IMG/VR virus record: IMGVR_UViG_3300017963_000244
Location: 1 to 64,000 of that record
Source of the DNA: a virus
Reading direction: 5' to 3' (one strand)
Length of the DNA stretch: 64,000 bases
In this document: positions 8,304-16,022 of the stretch, one piece after another
Layout: each line of letters begins with the position of its first letter
Position numbering within the stretch: position 1 is the stretch's first letter
Notes under the pieces: generated by a model
Database searches by the model: none
Seen by the model: the letters and a program-made list of their open reading frames with translations, nothing else
What the model was told of the DNA's origin: nothing
Translations under genes and position numbers: made by a program

Positions 8304-11300
8304 TCGACTGGACGGACTACTTTGCCAGGTCTCCTCGCGTCGCGAAGTGGACGCTCTTCGACGCGCCCGAGCAGAAGGAGAAGCCCGAGCCGAAGGAGCC
8401 GAAGAAGAAACCCAAGCCTCCGAAGGAACCCCCGACGTACACCCTGTTCGAGGCACCTCCCGAGAAACCCGCCGAGCCCGCCGAGCCCGCCGAGGTGCCC
8501 CCGGCACCTCCCGCCGCGCCTCCGAAGGCACCCGAGAAACCCGCCGAGTGGGATCAGTTCCTCGACCTGTTCTACGAGGGGGGCAAGAAGAAGGTTCCCA
8601 ACCCGAACCCGAAGACGAAGAAGAAGTATCCCGAGGTCCAGGTCAGCACGGCCCTGAAGGATCCGACCTTTCACAAGAAGTTGGTGGCGGAGTACGAGGC
8701 GTGGCTGGCCAAGGAGAGCGACGTCGCGGCGAAGACGAAGAAGACGGAGGAGCCGATCAGCCCCCATCTCCAGGACCTGCACGACGAGCTCAAGGAGGAG
8801 ATGAAGGGCGAGGCCCCCGAGGGCGAGGGGTTGGAAAAGCTGGAGGAGAAGAAGCAGGACTTCCTCGAGGAACTGCTCGAGGTCGTCGAGGAGATAGAGC
8901 AGGAACCCAAGCCGCTGAAGGAGGGGGAGCAGGTCGCGACCGTCTCGCAGCTTGCGGAGGGCGACTGGGTCGAGGGTTTGGCCGCGGGCGACAAGGACGA
9001 TCCGTGGATCGGCCAGGTGAGGAAGGTCGAGACGCAGGAGGAGGTCCCCTACGTGCGCGTCGCCATCTACGACCCGGGCGAGCACAAACTGACCGGCGTC
9101 ACGTTCGTCATGCCGGAGTCGAAGGTGGAGGCCGAGAAGGTCAAGCTCGCGCCGGATCCCGACAAGGTCACGACGCCCTCGGACGTGAAGATGGGAGAGG
9201 TGATCGCCTACAAGTACAAGGGGAAGGACTACGTGGGACGGGTGGTCGCCTTCGAGGACGGGGATAAGAAGTTCCGCGTCGAGGTGCTCGATCCCGAGAC
9301 GGGGGTGATGGTTCAGAAGAAGCTGCCCTCCTTCGACGAGAAGAAGATCGGAGAGCGAGGCGTCGAGCTGGTCCGCGACTGGATGCCTTCCCTCGTCGAG
9401 AAGCACCCGGCGTCGGACGTCGACGTGGACGACATCGTCTACCTGGCAGGCAAGCCTCACAGGGTGAAGGACAAGGAACTCGATCCCGACCAGTTCGGAT
9501 TCCGGTTCCGGCTGGAGAACGGGGTCTGGGTCAACCACATGGAGCTGGACCGGAAGCCGGGAACCAAGACCGACGAGGTCTACGTGTTGCCGGGCCCCGT
9601 CGCGAAGGAGAAGGGCGTCAAGCTAGCGCCGCCCGCGAAGCCGCAGGTCGGCCAGAAGGTGACGAGCATCGGACAGCTCGTCCCTGGTCTCGTCATGCAG
9701 TCCGCCTACGGGACCTTCAGGATACAGAAGGTAGATCCTGACGGAAGCCTCATCGCTCGCAAGCTGGATCCGCACAGCAAGCAGTGGGCGGCACAGTCGA
9801 AGAAGCTGGACTCGAAGTGGCTTCACCACGTCTTTCCGAATCACGACTGGAAGGCCATCGAGGATCCCGCGCCCAAGCCGGAGACGCCCGATCCGTTCAA
9901 GATGATAGAGGGCCTCTCGGTGGGGAAGGCGGCGGAGCTGAAGGTCGGGGACTTCGTCTCCTACACGGAGAACGACAAGGAGAGCGTTGGCGAGGTCGCG
10001 GAGGTCGGTGACGGTCTCATCATGTTGCAAGACTACGACCGCGCAACGGGCGAGCCGTCCGGCAAACCTTGGCTCGTTCCTGAGGAGTCCTTCGAGCATC
10101 GCAAGATGAAGAGGGCCAAGAAGCCCGAGGTCAAGGCCAAACCCAAGGAAACGAAGCCCAAGAAGGAGGGACCCGCGCATCCCAAGCCGAAGAAGGGCAC
10201 GCACCTGACCGAGCCCGACGCGGCGAAGGTCGGAGACACCATCACCTGGGAACACGAGGGCAAGACCCACGTCGGGCGCGTCACCGAGGCCGAGGGACAC
10301 CGCTTCTACGTCCAGACCGCCGACCCGAAGACCGGGAAGTTGAAGGACTTCTACGTGCTCGCCCAGTACGACCTCGACCGTCTGCCCGTCGCCAAGGTGG
10401 ACGAGAAGGACCTCCCTGAGATCAAGATGCCGGAGGTCCCTCCGAAGCCCAAGGAGCCCAAGATTCCGAAGCCGCCCGAGAAGCCGAAGGGGATCTCCAA
10501 GCCGTCCGACGTGAAGATCGGGGACGAGGTGGAGTGGGAGCTCGGCGGGAAGACCTACCGCGGCAAGGTCGTGAAGTTCGAGGAGGACGGAAGATTCCGG
10601 GCCGAGGTCACGGGTCCGAAGGGGAGCAAGAGCCTCGGCAAGACGCCGTCGTTCGACGAGAAGAAGATCGCCGACCGCGACGTCCGGGTCTACGACCCCG
10701 AGAAGGCGAAGGCGTACGAGGAGGCCAAGGCCAAGCACGAGAAGGAGGTCGCGAAGCTCAAGGCCGATCACGCGGAGAAGATGCAGAAGTGGGAGGCGAA
10801 GAAGGCGGAGATCGAGGGGGCGAAGCACACCGCGAAGCGCCCGATCAAGAGGGAGTACGGGGAACACCTCCCCGACATCCCGGACGCGTGGGATCCGAAC
10901 CACACGACACTCCTCCTGGCCGACACCCTAGTCCCGGTCTACGCCGAGAAGCACAAGAAGTTCCTGGAGGACACGCGCAGCAGCCTGCGCGAGATGATCA
11001 AGGTCCCCCCGGAGCTGAATACGACCGCCGCGGAGGAGATGTGGGAGGAGAGGCCGGAGGCCGAGAAGATGCTGGCGATGGGAGGCCACCTCTACGGCGA
11101 CCAGTTCTTCGACCACGTCCTCACACCACAGGAGAGGGAGTCTCTCAGCAGCGCTCTCAAGTCCTGGCAGGGTAATCCGAAGCACCCCGGAGGACAGCGA
11201 CTGCTGGGCGTGCTCGAGGGGATGGGCGTCGAGGGTCAGAAGAAGTCACACGACACCGGCGTGGAGGAGTACCGGGAGGAAGGGAGACACGACAAGGTCC

Positions 11301-11965
11301 TCCAGTCCGCCATCGCGAAGGCCATCGCCTACTCCCGGGCCGTGTTCGACAGCCTGGGCGTCGACCACATCACGCTCTATCGAGGGGGCCAGAACAAGGC
11401 CGTGGGAGCGGCGGAGCAGGGAGACATCGTCCCGATGCCCAACTCGCGCGAGCTCACGGGCTTCAGCACCAGCCCCCAGACGGCGTACGCGTTCGGAGAC
11501 TACCGGATGAAGGCCAAGGTGCCGGTCTCCCGCGTGTTCATCTCGCCGGTGACCGTCCCGCACCTCGGGGGTCCGGGCTCCAGCTCGGGGTACGACGAGA
11601 ACGAGTTCCTCATCGCGGGCCTCGCCGGCGAGAAGGTCAAGCGGATGGGCGATCACATAGGCGACTACGACGCGGACCTCATGAAGATGGCGTCCAGGAT
11701 CGTCCGCGGGACCTCCGTGGACGAGGACGAGGAGGACGAGCTCGGCTGGCACAGGCACATGCTCGAGATCCGAGAACGGGCGAAGAAGAAGCTCGAGAGA
11801 AAGGAGGCGTCGCGTCGGCTCGCGAAGCTCGCCGCCCGTCACCCCGGCTTCCGCGACGCACTTCTGTTCGAGCTGCGAGGGCTCTTGAGATCCGGCGTCG
11901 GGTGTGGATTTGCTGTCCCACGCAGCGGAAGCGAGTGTGTCCCGATGAAGTGGACGCATACTTGA
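8300..11965 (+). CDS. Second giant polyvalent protein: SH3/KOW-like repeats and ART-like domain (1221 aa)
   Basis: This is a paralogue of the preceding gene. The GTG at 8300 overlaps the upstream stop and gives VIDWTDYFARSPRVAKWTLF, matching the start of its neighbour; the open frame upstream is shadow. In order: KWTLFDAP and YTLFEAPP motifs; FYEGGKKKVPNPNPKT module (about 90-140); an acidic coiled segment; about seven SH3/KOW-like repeats (about 210-800); a Lys/Glu-rich helix; an ADP-ribosyltransferase-like domain (about 860-1115) with ITLYRGGQ, TGFSTSPQTAY and YDENEFLIAG (R-S-E pattern); and a C-terminal helix LAKLAARHPGFRDALLFELR. It lacks the HipA-like kinase and the second GGKKK module. 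A further 25 or so residues after the terminal helix (ending MKWTHT) have no counterpart in the paralogue and may reflect a shifted stop. Role inferred: injected host-modifying or virion protein. Confidence 0.72.
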   Translation: MIDWTDYFARSPRVAKWTLFDAPEQKEKPEPKEPKKKPKPPKEPPTYTLFEAPPEKPAEPAEPAEVPPAPPAAPPKAPEKPAEWDQFLDLFYEGGKKKVPNPNPKTKKKYPEVQVSTALKDPTFHKKLVAEYEAWLAKESDVAAKTKKTEEPISPHLQDLHDELKEEMKGEAPEGEGLEKLEEKKQDFLEELLEVVEEIEQEPKPLKEGEQVATVSQLAEGDWVEGLAAGDKDDPWIGQVRKVETQEEVPYVRVAIYDPGEHKLTGVTFVMPESKVEAEKVKLAPDPDKVTTPSDVKMGEVIAYKYKGKDYVGRVVAFEDGDKKFRVEVLDPETGVMVQKKLPSFDEKKIGERGVELVRDWMPSLVEKHPASDVDVDDIVYLAGKPHRVKDKELDPDQFGFRFRLENGVWVNHMELDRKPGTKTDEVYVLPGPVAKEKGVKLAPPAKPQVGQKVTSIGQLVPGLVMQSAYGTFRIQKVDPDGSLIARKLDPHSKQWAAQSKKLDSKWLHHVFPNHDWKAIEDPAPKPETPDPFKMIEGLSVGKAAELKVGDFVSYTENDKESVGEVAEVGDGLIMLQDYDRATGEPSGKPWLVPEESFEHRKMKRAKKPEVKAKPKETKPKKEGPAHPKPKKGTHLTEPDAAKVGDTITWEHEGKTHVGRVTEAEGHRFYVQTADPKTGKLKDFYVLAQYDLDRLPVAKVDEKDLPEIKMPEVPPKPKEPKIPKPPEKPKGISKPSDVKIGDEVEWELGGKTYRGKVVKFEEDGRFRAEVTGPKGSKSLGKTPSFDEKKIADRDVRVYDPEKAKAYEEAKAKHEKEVAKLKADHAEKMQKWEAKKAEIEGAKHTAKRPIKREYGEHLPDIPDAWDPNHTTLLLADTLVPVYAEKHKKFLEDTRSSLREMIKVPPELNTTAAEEMWEERPEAEKMLAMGGHLYGDQFFDHVLTPQERESLSSALKSWQGNPKHPGGQRLLGVLEGMGVEGQKKSHDTGVEEYREEGRHDKVLQSAIAKAIAYSRAVFDSLGVDHITLYRGGQNKAVGAAEQGDIVPMPNSRELTGFSTSPQTAYAFGDYRMKAKVPVSRVFISPVTVPHLGGPGSSSGYDENEFLIAGLAGEKVKRMGDHIGDYDADLMKMASRIVRGTSVDEDEEDELGWHRHMLEIRERAKKKLERKEASRRLAKLAARHPGFRDALLFELRGLLRSGVGCGFAVPRSGSECVPMKWTHT

Positions 11966-11977
11966 AAGAAGGGTGGA

Positions 11978-12337
11978 TCAGGGGAAGGAATTTTCCCGGT
12001 TGATCTGTTCGACCCGCGGATCGTTCATGCCTGCCCCTCGGCACCAGGGGCTGTCTGAAGGAGACCATCGACATCTGGCCTCTCCTCGTTTTCTTTGTTT
12101 CAAATCCCTTTCCGCTTTCTGTGCCTCGGACCGGTTGGTGTAAGGCCCGAAAATGGCCTTCATCCGCCACGGCCGGTGCCGCGCGGTGTAGCGTCCTCCG
12201 TTGGGCTCGAGGCCGTTGTGCTGGCGCAGGCGTCTTGAGGGGTCGGTGGTCGAGCCCACGTAGTGGAAGCCCGGGAGGCGGCATCCCCGCTTCGTGAATC
12301 TCGGCTCCTGGCTCTCGATGACGTAGACCCACCACAC
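11978..12337 (-). CDS. GIY-YIG nuclease-like protein (119 aa)
   Basis: The start MWWVYVIES and then FHYVGSTTDPSRRLRQHNG match the GIY-YIG core (here V-Y-V...Y-V-G) with its conserved Arg. RYTARHRPWRM and the Glu in EAQKAERDLK match the remaining motifs. The length fits the small stand-alone UvrC/Slx1-like group. It lies convergent with the giant protein gene (13 bp gap) and divergent from the next gene. It could be a structure-specific nuclease or a homing endonuclease relic. Confidence 0.8.
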   Translation of the reverse strand: MWWVYVIESQEPRFTKRGCRLPGFHYVGSTTDPSRRLRQHNGLEPNGGRYTARHRPWRMKAIFGPYTNRSEAQKAERDLKQRKRGEARCRWSPSDSPWCRGAGMNDPRVEQINRENSFP

Positions 12338-12347
12338 GGCGCTGTCG

Positions 12348-12364
12348 CCTCTATACCGGGCCCC
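12348..12364 (+). promoter_or_regulatory. Candidate promoter motif (CCTCTATACCGGGCCCC)
   Basis: It sits in the 47-bp divergent gap, 20 bp before the ATG at 12385. It belongs to the recurring CCTATCGG/CTATA-type intergenic motif family; the AAGGAG ribosome site follows at 12371. Confidence 0.4.
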
Positions 12365-12384
12365 TGGGAGAAGGAGCTGCGCTC

Positions 12385-13011
12385 ATGGCGAAGAGGTACC
12401 TGCTTCCCCTCGTGACGCTCGCCGTCCTCGGCTGTCCGGGCCTCGCCGGCCGGGTCCCGCGTCCTCCGACGTACGAGGAGTGCGTCCCGTCCCACTCGTT
12501 TTACCACGACCTCGCCGCGAGCACCGAGGACCTCTCGGAGCCGGGGGAGATCCCGAGCGATCCGCACGAGGCCCTCCTCCTGGTCGAGCAGGAGCTCGCG
12601 GACCTGGGCATCAGCATCGAGCCGAAGGCCCAGGGGATGGAGGACTGGTCGAAGTTCACGACGACCTTCCCCGACACGATTTTCGTCTCGGTCAGCTTCC
12701 CCGACATGGAGGAGGCCGAGAAGGCCGAGATCCTCTGGCACGAGCGTGCCCACGTGCAGCAGTACGACAGGTTCGGCGTCGAGGACTTCATCGTCGTGTA
12801 CGCCTTCGCGGAGGGTAGGTGGGCGCTCGAGGTCGCGGCCTACAGAGAGAGCGACAGGGTCGCGCGCCTGTTCGGAGCGACCGAGGAGCAGATCCAGGCC
12901 CGGGCGGCTCGGAGGGCCGACAACCTCTACGACGAGTACGAGCTAGGCCTTATGCCGCGCGAGTGCGCCGTGTCGCGGGCCGTGGAGGTCTGGGCCCTCG
13001 ACGGCAGGTAG
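12385..13011 (+). CDS. Exported HExxH protein, putative metallopeptidase or relic (208 aa)
   Basis: The N-terminus MAKRYLLPLVTLAVLGCPGLAG is a signal peptide with a possible lipobox (AVLGC), so a secreted or lipid-anchored protein is likely. Near residue 120 a WHERAHVQQYDRF segment gives HERAH, the HExxH zinc-protease signature. A downstream Glu-rich helix (FAEGRWALEVAAYRES) could supply a third ligand. The ATG at 12385 is preceded by AAGGAG. The substrate is unknown; it could help with cell-envelope degradation. It is followed 1 bp later by the next gene, suggesting cotranscription. Confidence 0.5.
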   Translation: MAKRYLLPLVTLAVLGCPGLAGRVPRPPTYEECVPSHSFYHDLAASTEDLSEPGEIPSDPHEALLLVEQELADLGISIEPKAQGMEDWSKFTTTFPDTIFVSVSFPDMEEAEKAEILWHERAHVQQYDRFGVEDFIVVYAFAEGRWALEVAAYRESDRVARLFGATEEQIQARAARRADNLYDEYELGLMPRECAVSRAVEVWALDGR

Positions 13012-13012
13012 G

Positions 13013-13576
13013 GTGTCCCGCGTGGCTCGCGGCCAGATCGTCACGCGCGCGGACCTCGAGGAGCGCTACCGAGACGCCGAGGTCGACGCGTTCGAGCCTA
13101 CACACCACGTCCGCGTGCTGTCCCCGTCGGAGGACGCCATGTTGCGCGAGGACTATGCCAGGCTGGACGATGGGGACGGAAAGGTCCGTTACGCCTTCGT
13201 CCCGGGACAGGAGGAGCCCGTCTACGCCGTGCTCTCGACTGGACTCTGGCAGTGTCTCGCGATACACGGTCGCGTGCGTGCCCGCGAGGTTCGATACAAG
13301 GTCGAGCACGTTCCTCAGTCGGAGCTGTGTGGCCTCGTGTACTTCGTGCAGTCGGGCGACGACGGCCCGATCAAGATCGGCTGGTCGCGGGACGTCGTGC
13401 GACGCGTCGCGGAGCTGCAGACGGCCAACGCCCACGCCCTGGTTCTGCTCGGGGCCGTGCCCGGTACGATGGAGGACGAGGCGGCGATGCACGCCCGCTT
13501 CGCCCACCTGCGGATGGAGGCCGAGTGGTTCCGCAACTCCCCTGAAATTCACGCTTTTCTGCGGGAGCGTCGGTGA
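13013..13576 (+). CDS. MUG113 / T5orf172-type GIY-YIG domain protein (187 aa)
   Basis: The C-terminal half has LVYFVQSGDDGPIKIGWSRD, then VRRVAELQTANA and EAAMHARFAHLRMEAEWF. This order (Y-F...IKIG...R...L), ending in AEWF, is typical of the MUG113/T5orf172 subgroup of the GIY-YIG superfamily. The N-terminal 100 residues are not recognised. The GTG at 13013 directly follows the previous stop. Proteins of this group are common in phages as putative nucleases or DNA-binding proteins. Confidence 0.75.
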   Translation: MSRVARGQIVTRADLEERYRDAEVDAFEPTHHVRVLSPSEDAMLREDYARLDDGDGKVRYAFVPGQEEPVYAVLSTGLWQCLAIHGRVRAREVRYKVEHVPQSELCGLVYFVQSGDDGPIKIGWSRDVVRRVAELQTANAHALVLLGAVPGTMEDEAAMHARFAHLRMEAEWFRNSPEIHAFLRERR

Positions 13577-13577
13577 A

Positions 13578-13593
13578 TTCCTTATAAAGACCA
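13578..13593 (+). promoter_or_regulatory. Candidate promoter motif (TTCCTTATAAAGACCA)
   Basis: A TTATAAAG box lies 36 bp before the ATG at 13625, in one of the few gaps in this region. It is the most AT-rich member of the recurring motif family. Confidence 0.4.
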
Positions 13594-13624
13594 CCTACTT
13601 AGCAGGGACCTGAGAAACGCTGTC

Positions 13625-13921
13625 ATGCCAGAGTCAGCCCGCATAACTAGCGTGAGCGTCGAGTCGGCCGTCAAGTTCGGTCAGTTCGCGAACGCCTTTC
13701 GGGTGGTCGAGGAGGTCGGACCCGACTGCCTCCTCGACTTCATGATCTACTCCGCGGCCGAGGACGCCGCGAGGGTGGTCGCCCGCATTCGCGTGCGGCG
13801 GGACTTTCTTGAGCCTATAAGGCAGAGCCTCGGCGACGCGATACTTGAGTTTGACGGCGACGACGACCGCGCACCGGCCGCCGGAGACATCGTCTTCCGG
13901 GACGTGCGGCCACTCAACTGA
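13625..13921 (+). CDS. DUF3467-like small protein (98 aa)
   Basis: The pattern VKFGQFANAFRVVEE, LLDFMIYSA, then VVARIRVRRDFLEPIRQSL resembles the small DUF3467 fold (a strand with an A-N motif, an LDF strand, an RI strand, then a helix ending in a Leu). The function of that family is unknown. The acidic tail DGDDDRAP is followed by a terminal strand. A possible promoter motif lies upstream. The family call is tentative. Confidence 0.45.
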   Translation: MPESARITSVSVESAVKFGQFANAFRVVEEVGPDCLLDFMIYSAAEDAARVVARIRVRRDFLEPIRQSLGDAILEFDGDDDRAPAAGDIVFRDVRPLN

Positions 13922-13986
13922 GACGCGGGTCCGCGACGCCGGTAAGGTGGAGCCGAATCGGTTTTCACCAACCGGGACTCGACCTC

Positions 13987-15558
13987 ATGTCCGAGATCGA
14001 CTTTCAAGTCAACGAATTTCGCAAGTACGAGGCCGTCGTCGACGGGATCTCCTTCGGTTTCATCGACTCAGGCGCGGGCGGCTACAGTCCGCGCAAGGGA
14101 GAAGTCGTTCAGTACGACGGCACGACCGTGGTCCTCAAGGACGGCCGCGAGTTCACCGACGTTCCGCAGCTGCGCACCGCGATAGTCGAGGGATGGTTCG
14201 TGCCCATCGGAAAGGGGACCACGGGCTACCGCCCGAAGGCGGCGGGCGTGAGGGTCAGCGCCACCGAGACGCGAGGTCAGGAGCGTCCCGTCAAGACGAC
14301 CATCGAGACGACCGACGCCGAGGAGCGCGAGGTCGGCAGCGTCGAGGAACGTCGTGAGAGCCGCGAGCGCACGAACCGCGAGGCCACCCGACGCGTGCCC
14401 CTCGAGAGCCAGGCGGCCAAGGACGCGATGGCCCGAACGCCGGGTTGGGACAGCGGGGACCCCGACGTCAACGACTTCGTCGAGACGCTCGAGGGCGCCA
14501 TCGAGGCGGAGCTCATGCTCCGGGAGATGATGGCGGAGAACGAGGCGCAGGAGGAGGCTCAGCGAGATCGCGAGGAGAAGGAGCGCGCCAGGGACGAGGC
14601 GGACATCCTGGCTATGCTGAACTCCGTGGAGGACTCTCCGTCGAGGTCCGCCAGGTCGCTCCCGGTGGAGAGGGACGATGACCGGCTGGAGATGCCCATA
14701 GTGCGCGAGGATCCGAGCGAGAACGCGGGCGACGTCGTCGGGAGCGTCAGCAGGCGCAACGAGCTCGTCGTGGAGCGCGAGCAGGAGATCACCCTCGACG
14801 TGGCCCCTGCCGCGCCCGAGCGCAAGGCTCCGAGTCCCAGGCCGAGGATCGGAGGCGCGGGGGCCGTCGTCGTGGACGAGCAGCGCGAGGTCGGACAGAT
14901 CGCGCTCTCGGGAAGCGCAGCTCCCGTGCGGCTCGACGAGAGTGCCGAGGTTCGTCCGAGCGGCACCGACTCGATCAGGATGGGGGAGGTGGAGGTCGGA
15001 GGCCGGAAGAAGGTCGCGACCGCGGAGTCGCAGGACGGCGTCGCGGTGGGTCGCGTGCTGTCGCCCACGCAGCAGAGTTTCACGGCCACCGACGCGAACA
15101 CCTCGAGCACGGCGATCCAGCGCACGGCCGAGGGCAGACGGGTCCAGGTCGAGAAGTTTGCGGTTGACAGGGACCAGGAGGTGGCGGCCACCTCCGAGAA
15201 GGGCGGCGCGGTGGCGACCGGGGACGTGCAGGAGCCTCGCGCGGGCGACGACTTGACCGACCTGCTGCCGGATGCCGCGAGGGGAGCCGAGCCCGAGCCG
15301 AGGGCGGACGCGGCCTACGTGGCCGTCAAGATGATGCTTCCCGAGTTCGAGTGGAATAGGGACCGCCCTCTCGCGCAGCGCGTCGAGGACGCGATGAAAC
15401 ACGTCAAGAACCCGATGTACGTGAAGGGCATCCTGGCGGTGGAGACCGAGCACGGACGCGAGGCGATCAAGAAGGCCCTGGCGGACGAGCTGTCGGGAAA
15501 AAAGGCCAAGAAGGCCAAGAAGAACGTGAAGGGCAAGGAGGCGGCCGCGAAGGCCTGA
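13987..15558 (+). CDS. Charged protein of unknown function (523 aa)
   Basis: Not recognised. Residues 1-75 look like a compact beta-rich domain (GISFGFIDSGAGG, VVLKDGREFTD, IVEGWFVPIG). The middle is long, charged and low in hydrophobics, so probably disordered or coiled. The C-terminus has a helical segment (MMLPEFEWNRDRPLAQRVED and ILAVETEHGREAIKKAL) and a Lys/Ala-rich tail. A 5-bp stem hairpin (CGGTT/AACCG, 13959-13974) sits just before the ATG, and no strong ribosome site is seen. Its length, charge and place among virion genes would suit a scaffold or structural protein, but this is a guess. Confidence 0.55.
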   Translation: MSEIDFQVNEFRKYEAVVDGISFGFIDSGAGGYSPRKGEVVQYDGTTVVLKDGREFTDVPQLRTAIVEGWFVPIGKGTTGYRPKAAGVRVSATETRGQERPVKTTIETTDAEEREVGSVEERRESRERTNREATRRVPLESQAAKDAMARTPGWDSGDPDVNDFVETLEGAIEAELMLREMMAENEAQEEAQRDREEKERARDEADILAMLNSVEDSPSRSARSLPVERDDDRLEMPIVREDPSENAGDVVGSVSRRNELVVEREQEITLDVAPAAPERKAPSPRPRIGGAGAVVVDEQREVGQIALSGSAAPVRLDESAEVRPSGTDSIRMGEVEVGGRKKVATAESQDGVAVGRVLSPTQQSFTATDANTSSTAIQRTAEGRRVQVEKFAVDRDQEVAATSEKGGAVATGDVQEPRAGDDLTDLLPDAARGAEPEPRADAAYVAVKMMLPEFEWNRDRPLAQRVEDAMKHVKNPMYVKGILAVETEHGREAIKKALADELSGKKAKKAKKNVKGKEAAAKA

Positions 15559-15578
15559 CCTCGGTTTTCGGCCGATGA

Positions 15579-15599
15579 GGGCTCTTCTTGTGAGAGCCC
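15579..15599 (+). terminator. Hairpin with downstream T-run
   Basis: GGGCTCT / AGAGCCC forms a perfect 7-bp stem with a 7-nt loop, followed after eight bases by TCTTTTTC. It lies 20 bp after the stop of the 523-aa protein. The distance to the T-run is longer than ideal, so it may be a weak terminator or a processing site. Confidence 0.45.
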
Positions 15600-15661
15600 C
15601 CGCCGTGTCTTTTTCACGTAACGCAGGCAGCCAGGCCGGATGGGCCCTGATCTCCGGGGGC

Positions 15662-16021
15662 GTGAGCGCCGCCAGGGTCGAGGCGCACCGTCTTCACCAG
15701 ATGATCAACAAGGTCCTGAAGCTCGTGGAGGCGAGCCCCGAGAAGGAGCACCTGTACCGTCTTGCCGGGGACCTGATCGTGGACGTGCCCCGGCGCCTCG
15801 AGAACCTCGAGAAGGAGCTCGACCAGACGAGTTACGCGTTGTCCATTATGGGCAAGGACCACCTCAAAGACCGCCTGCCGATCTCGAACCGCAACCTCGT
15901 GGACGAGACGGTTCAAGGGGCCAGGGCGTTCGGAGTGCCGATGAGGCGCGGCTCTCCGCGGAAAGTCCTTGAGCGCCACCTCGCGCGCCGCGTGGCCCGT
16001 CGCAGTCTCGGGAGGGGGTGA
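15662..16021 (+). CDS. Helical protein with C-terminal RRVAxRxLGR motif (119 aa)
   Basis: Not recognised by family. The GTG at 15662 is preferred because an upstream ATG at 15575 would place a perfect hairpin (15579-15599) inside the coding region. The protein is mostly alpha-helical (RLHQMINKVLKLVEAS, RRLENLEKELDQ). The C-terminus, VLERHLARRVARRSLGRG, closely matches that of the next gene (VERELGRRVAARYLGRK). The stop is followed within 1 bp by the next start. Possibly a virion or accessory protein sharing a targeting signal with its neighbour. Confidence 0.6.
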   Translation: MSAARVEAHRLHQMINKVLKLVEASPEKEHLYRLAGDLIVDVPRRLENLEKELDQTSYALSIMGKDHLKDRLPISNRNLVDETVQGARAFGVPMRRGSPRKVLERHLARRVARRSLGRG

Positions 16022-16022
16022 C

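Noticed and set aside
14068-15453. 461-codon minus-strand frame
   Set aside because: Antisense shadow of the 523-aa gene, with no recognisable features.
15575-15661. ATG at 15575 as the start of the 119-aa helical protein
   Set aside because: It would put a perfect terminator-like hairpin and T-run inside the gene, and the added residues lack structure-like features.
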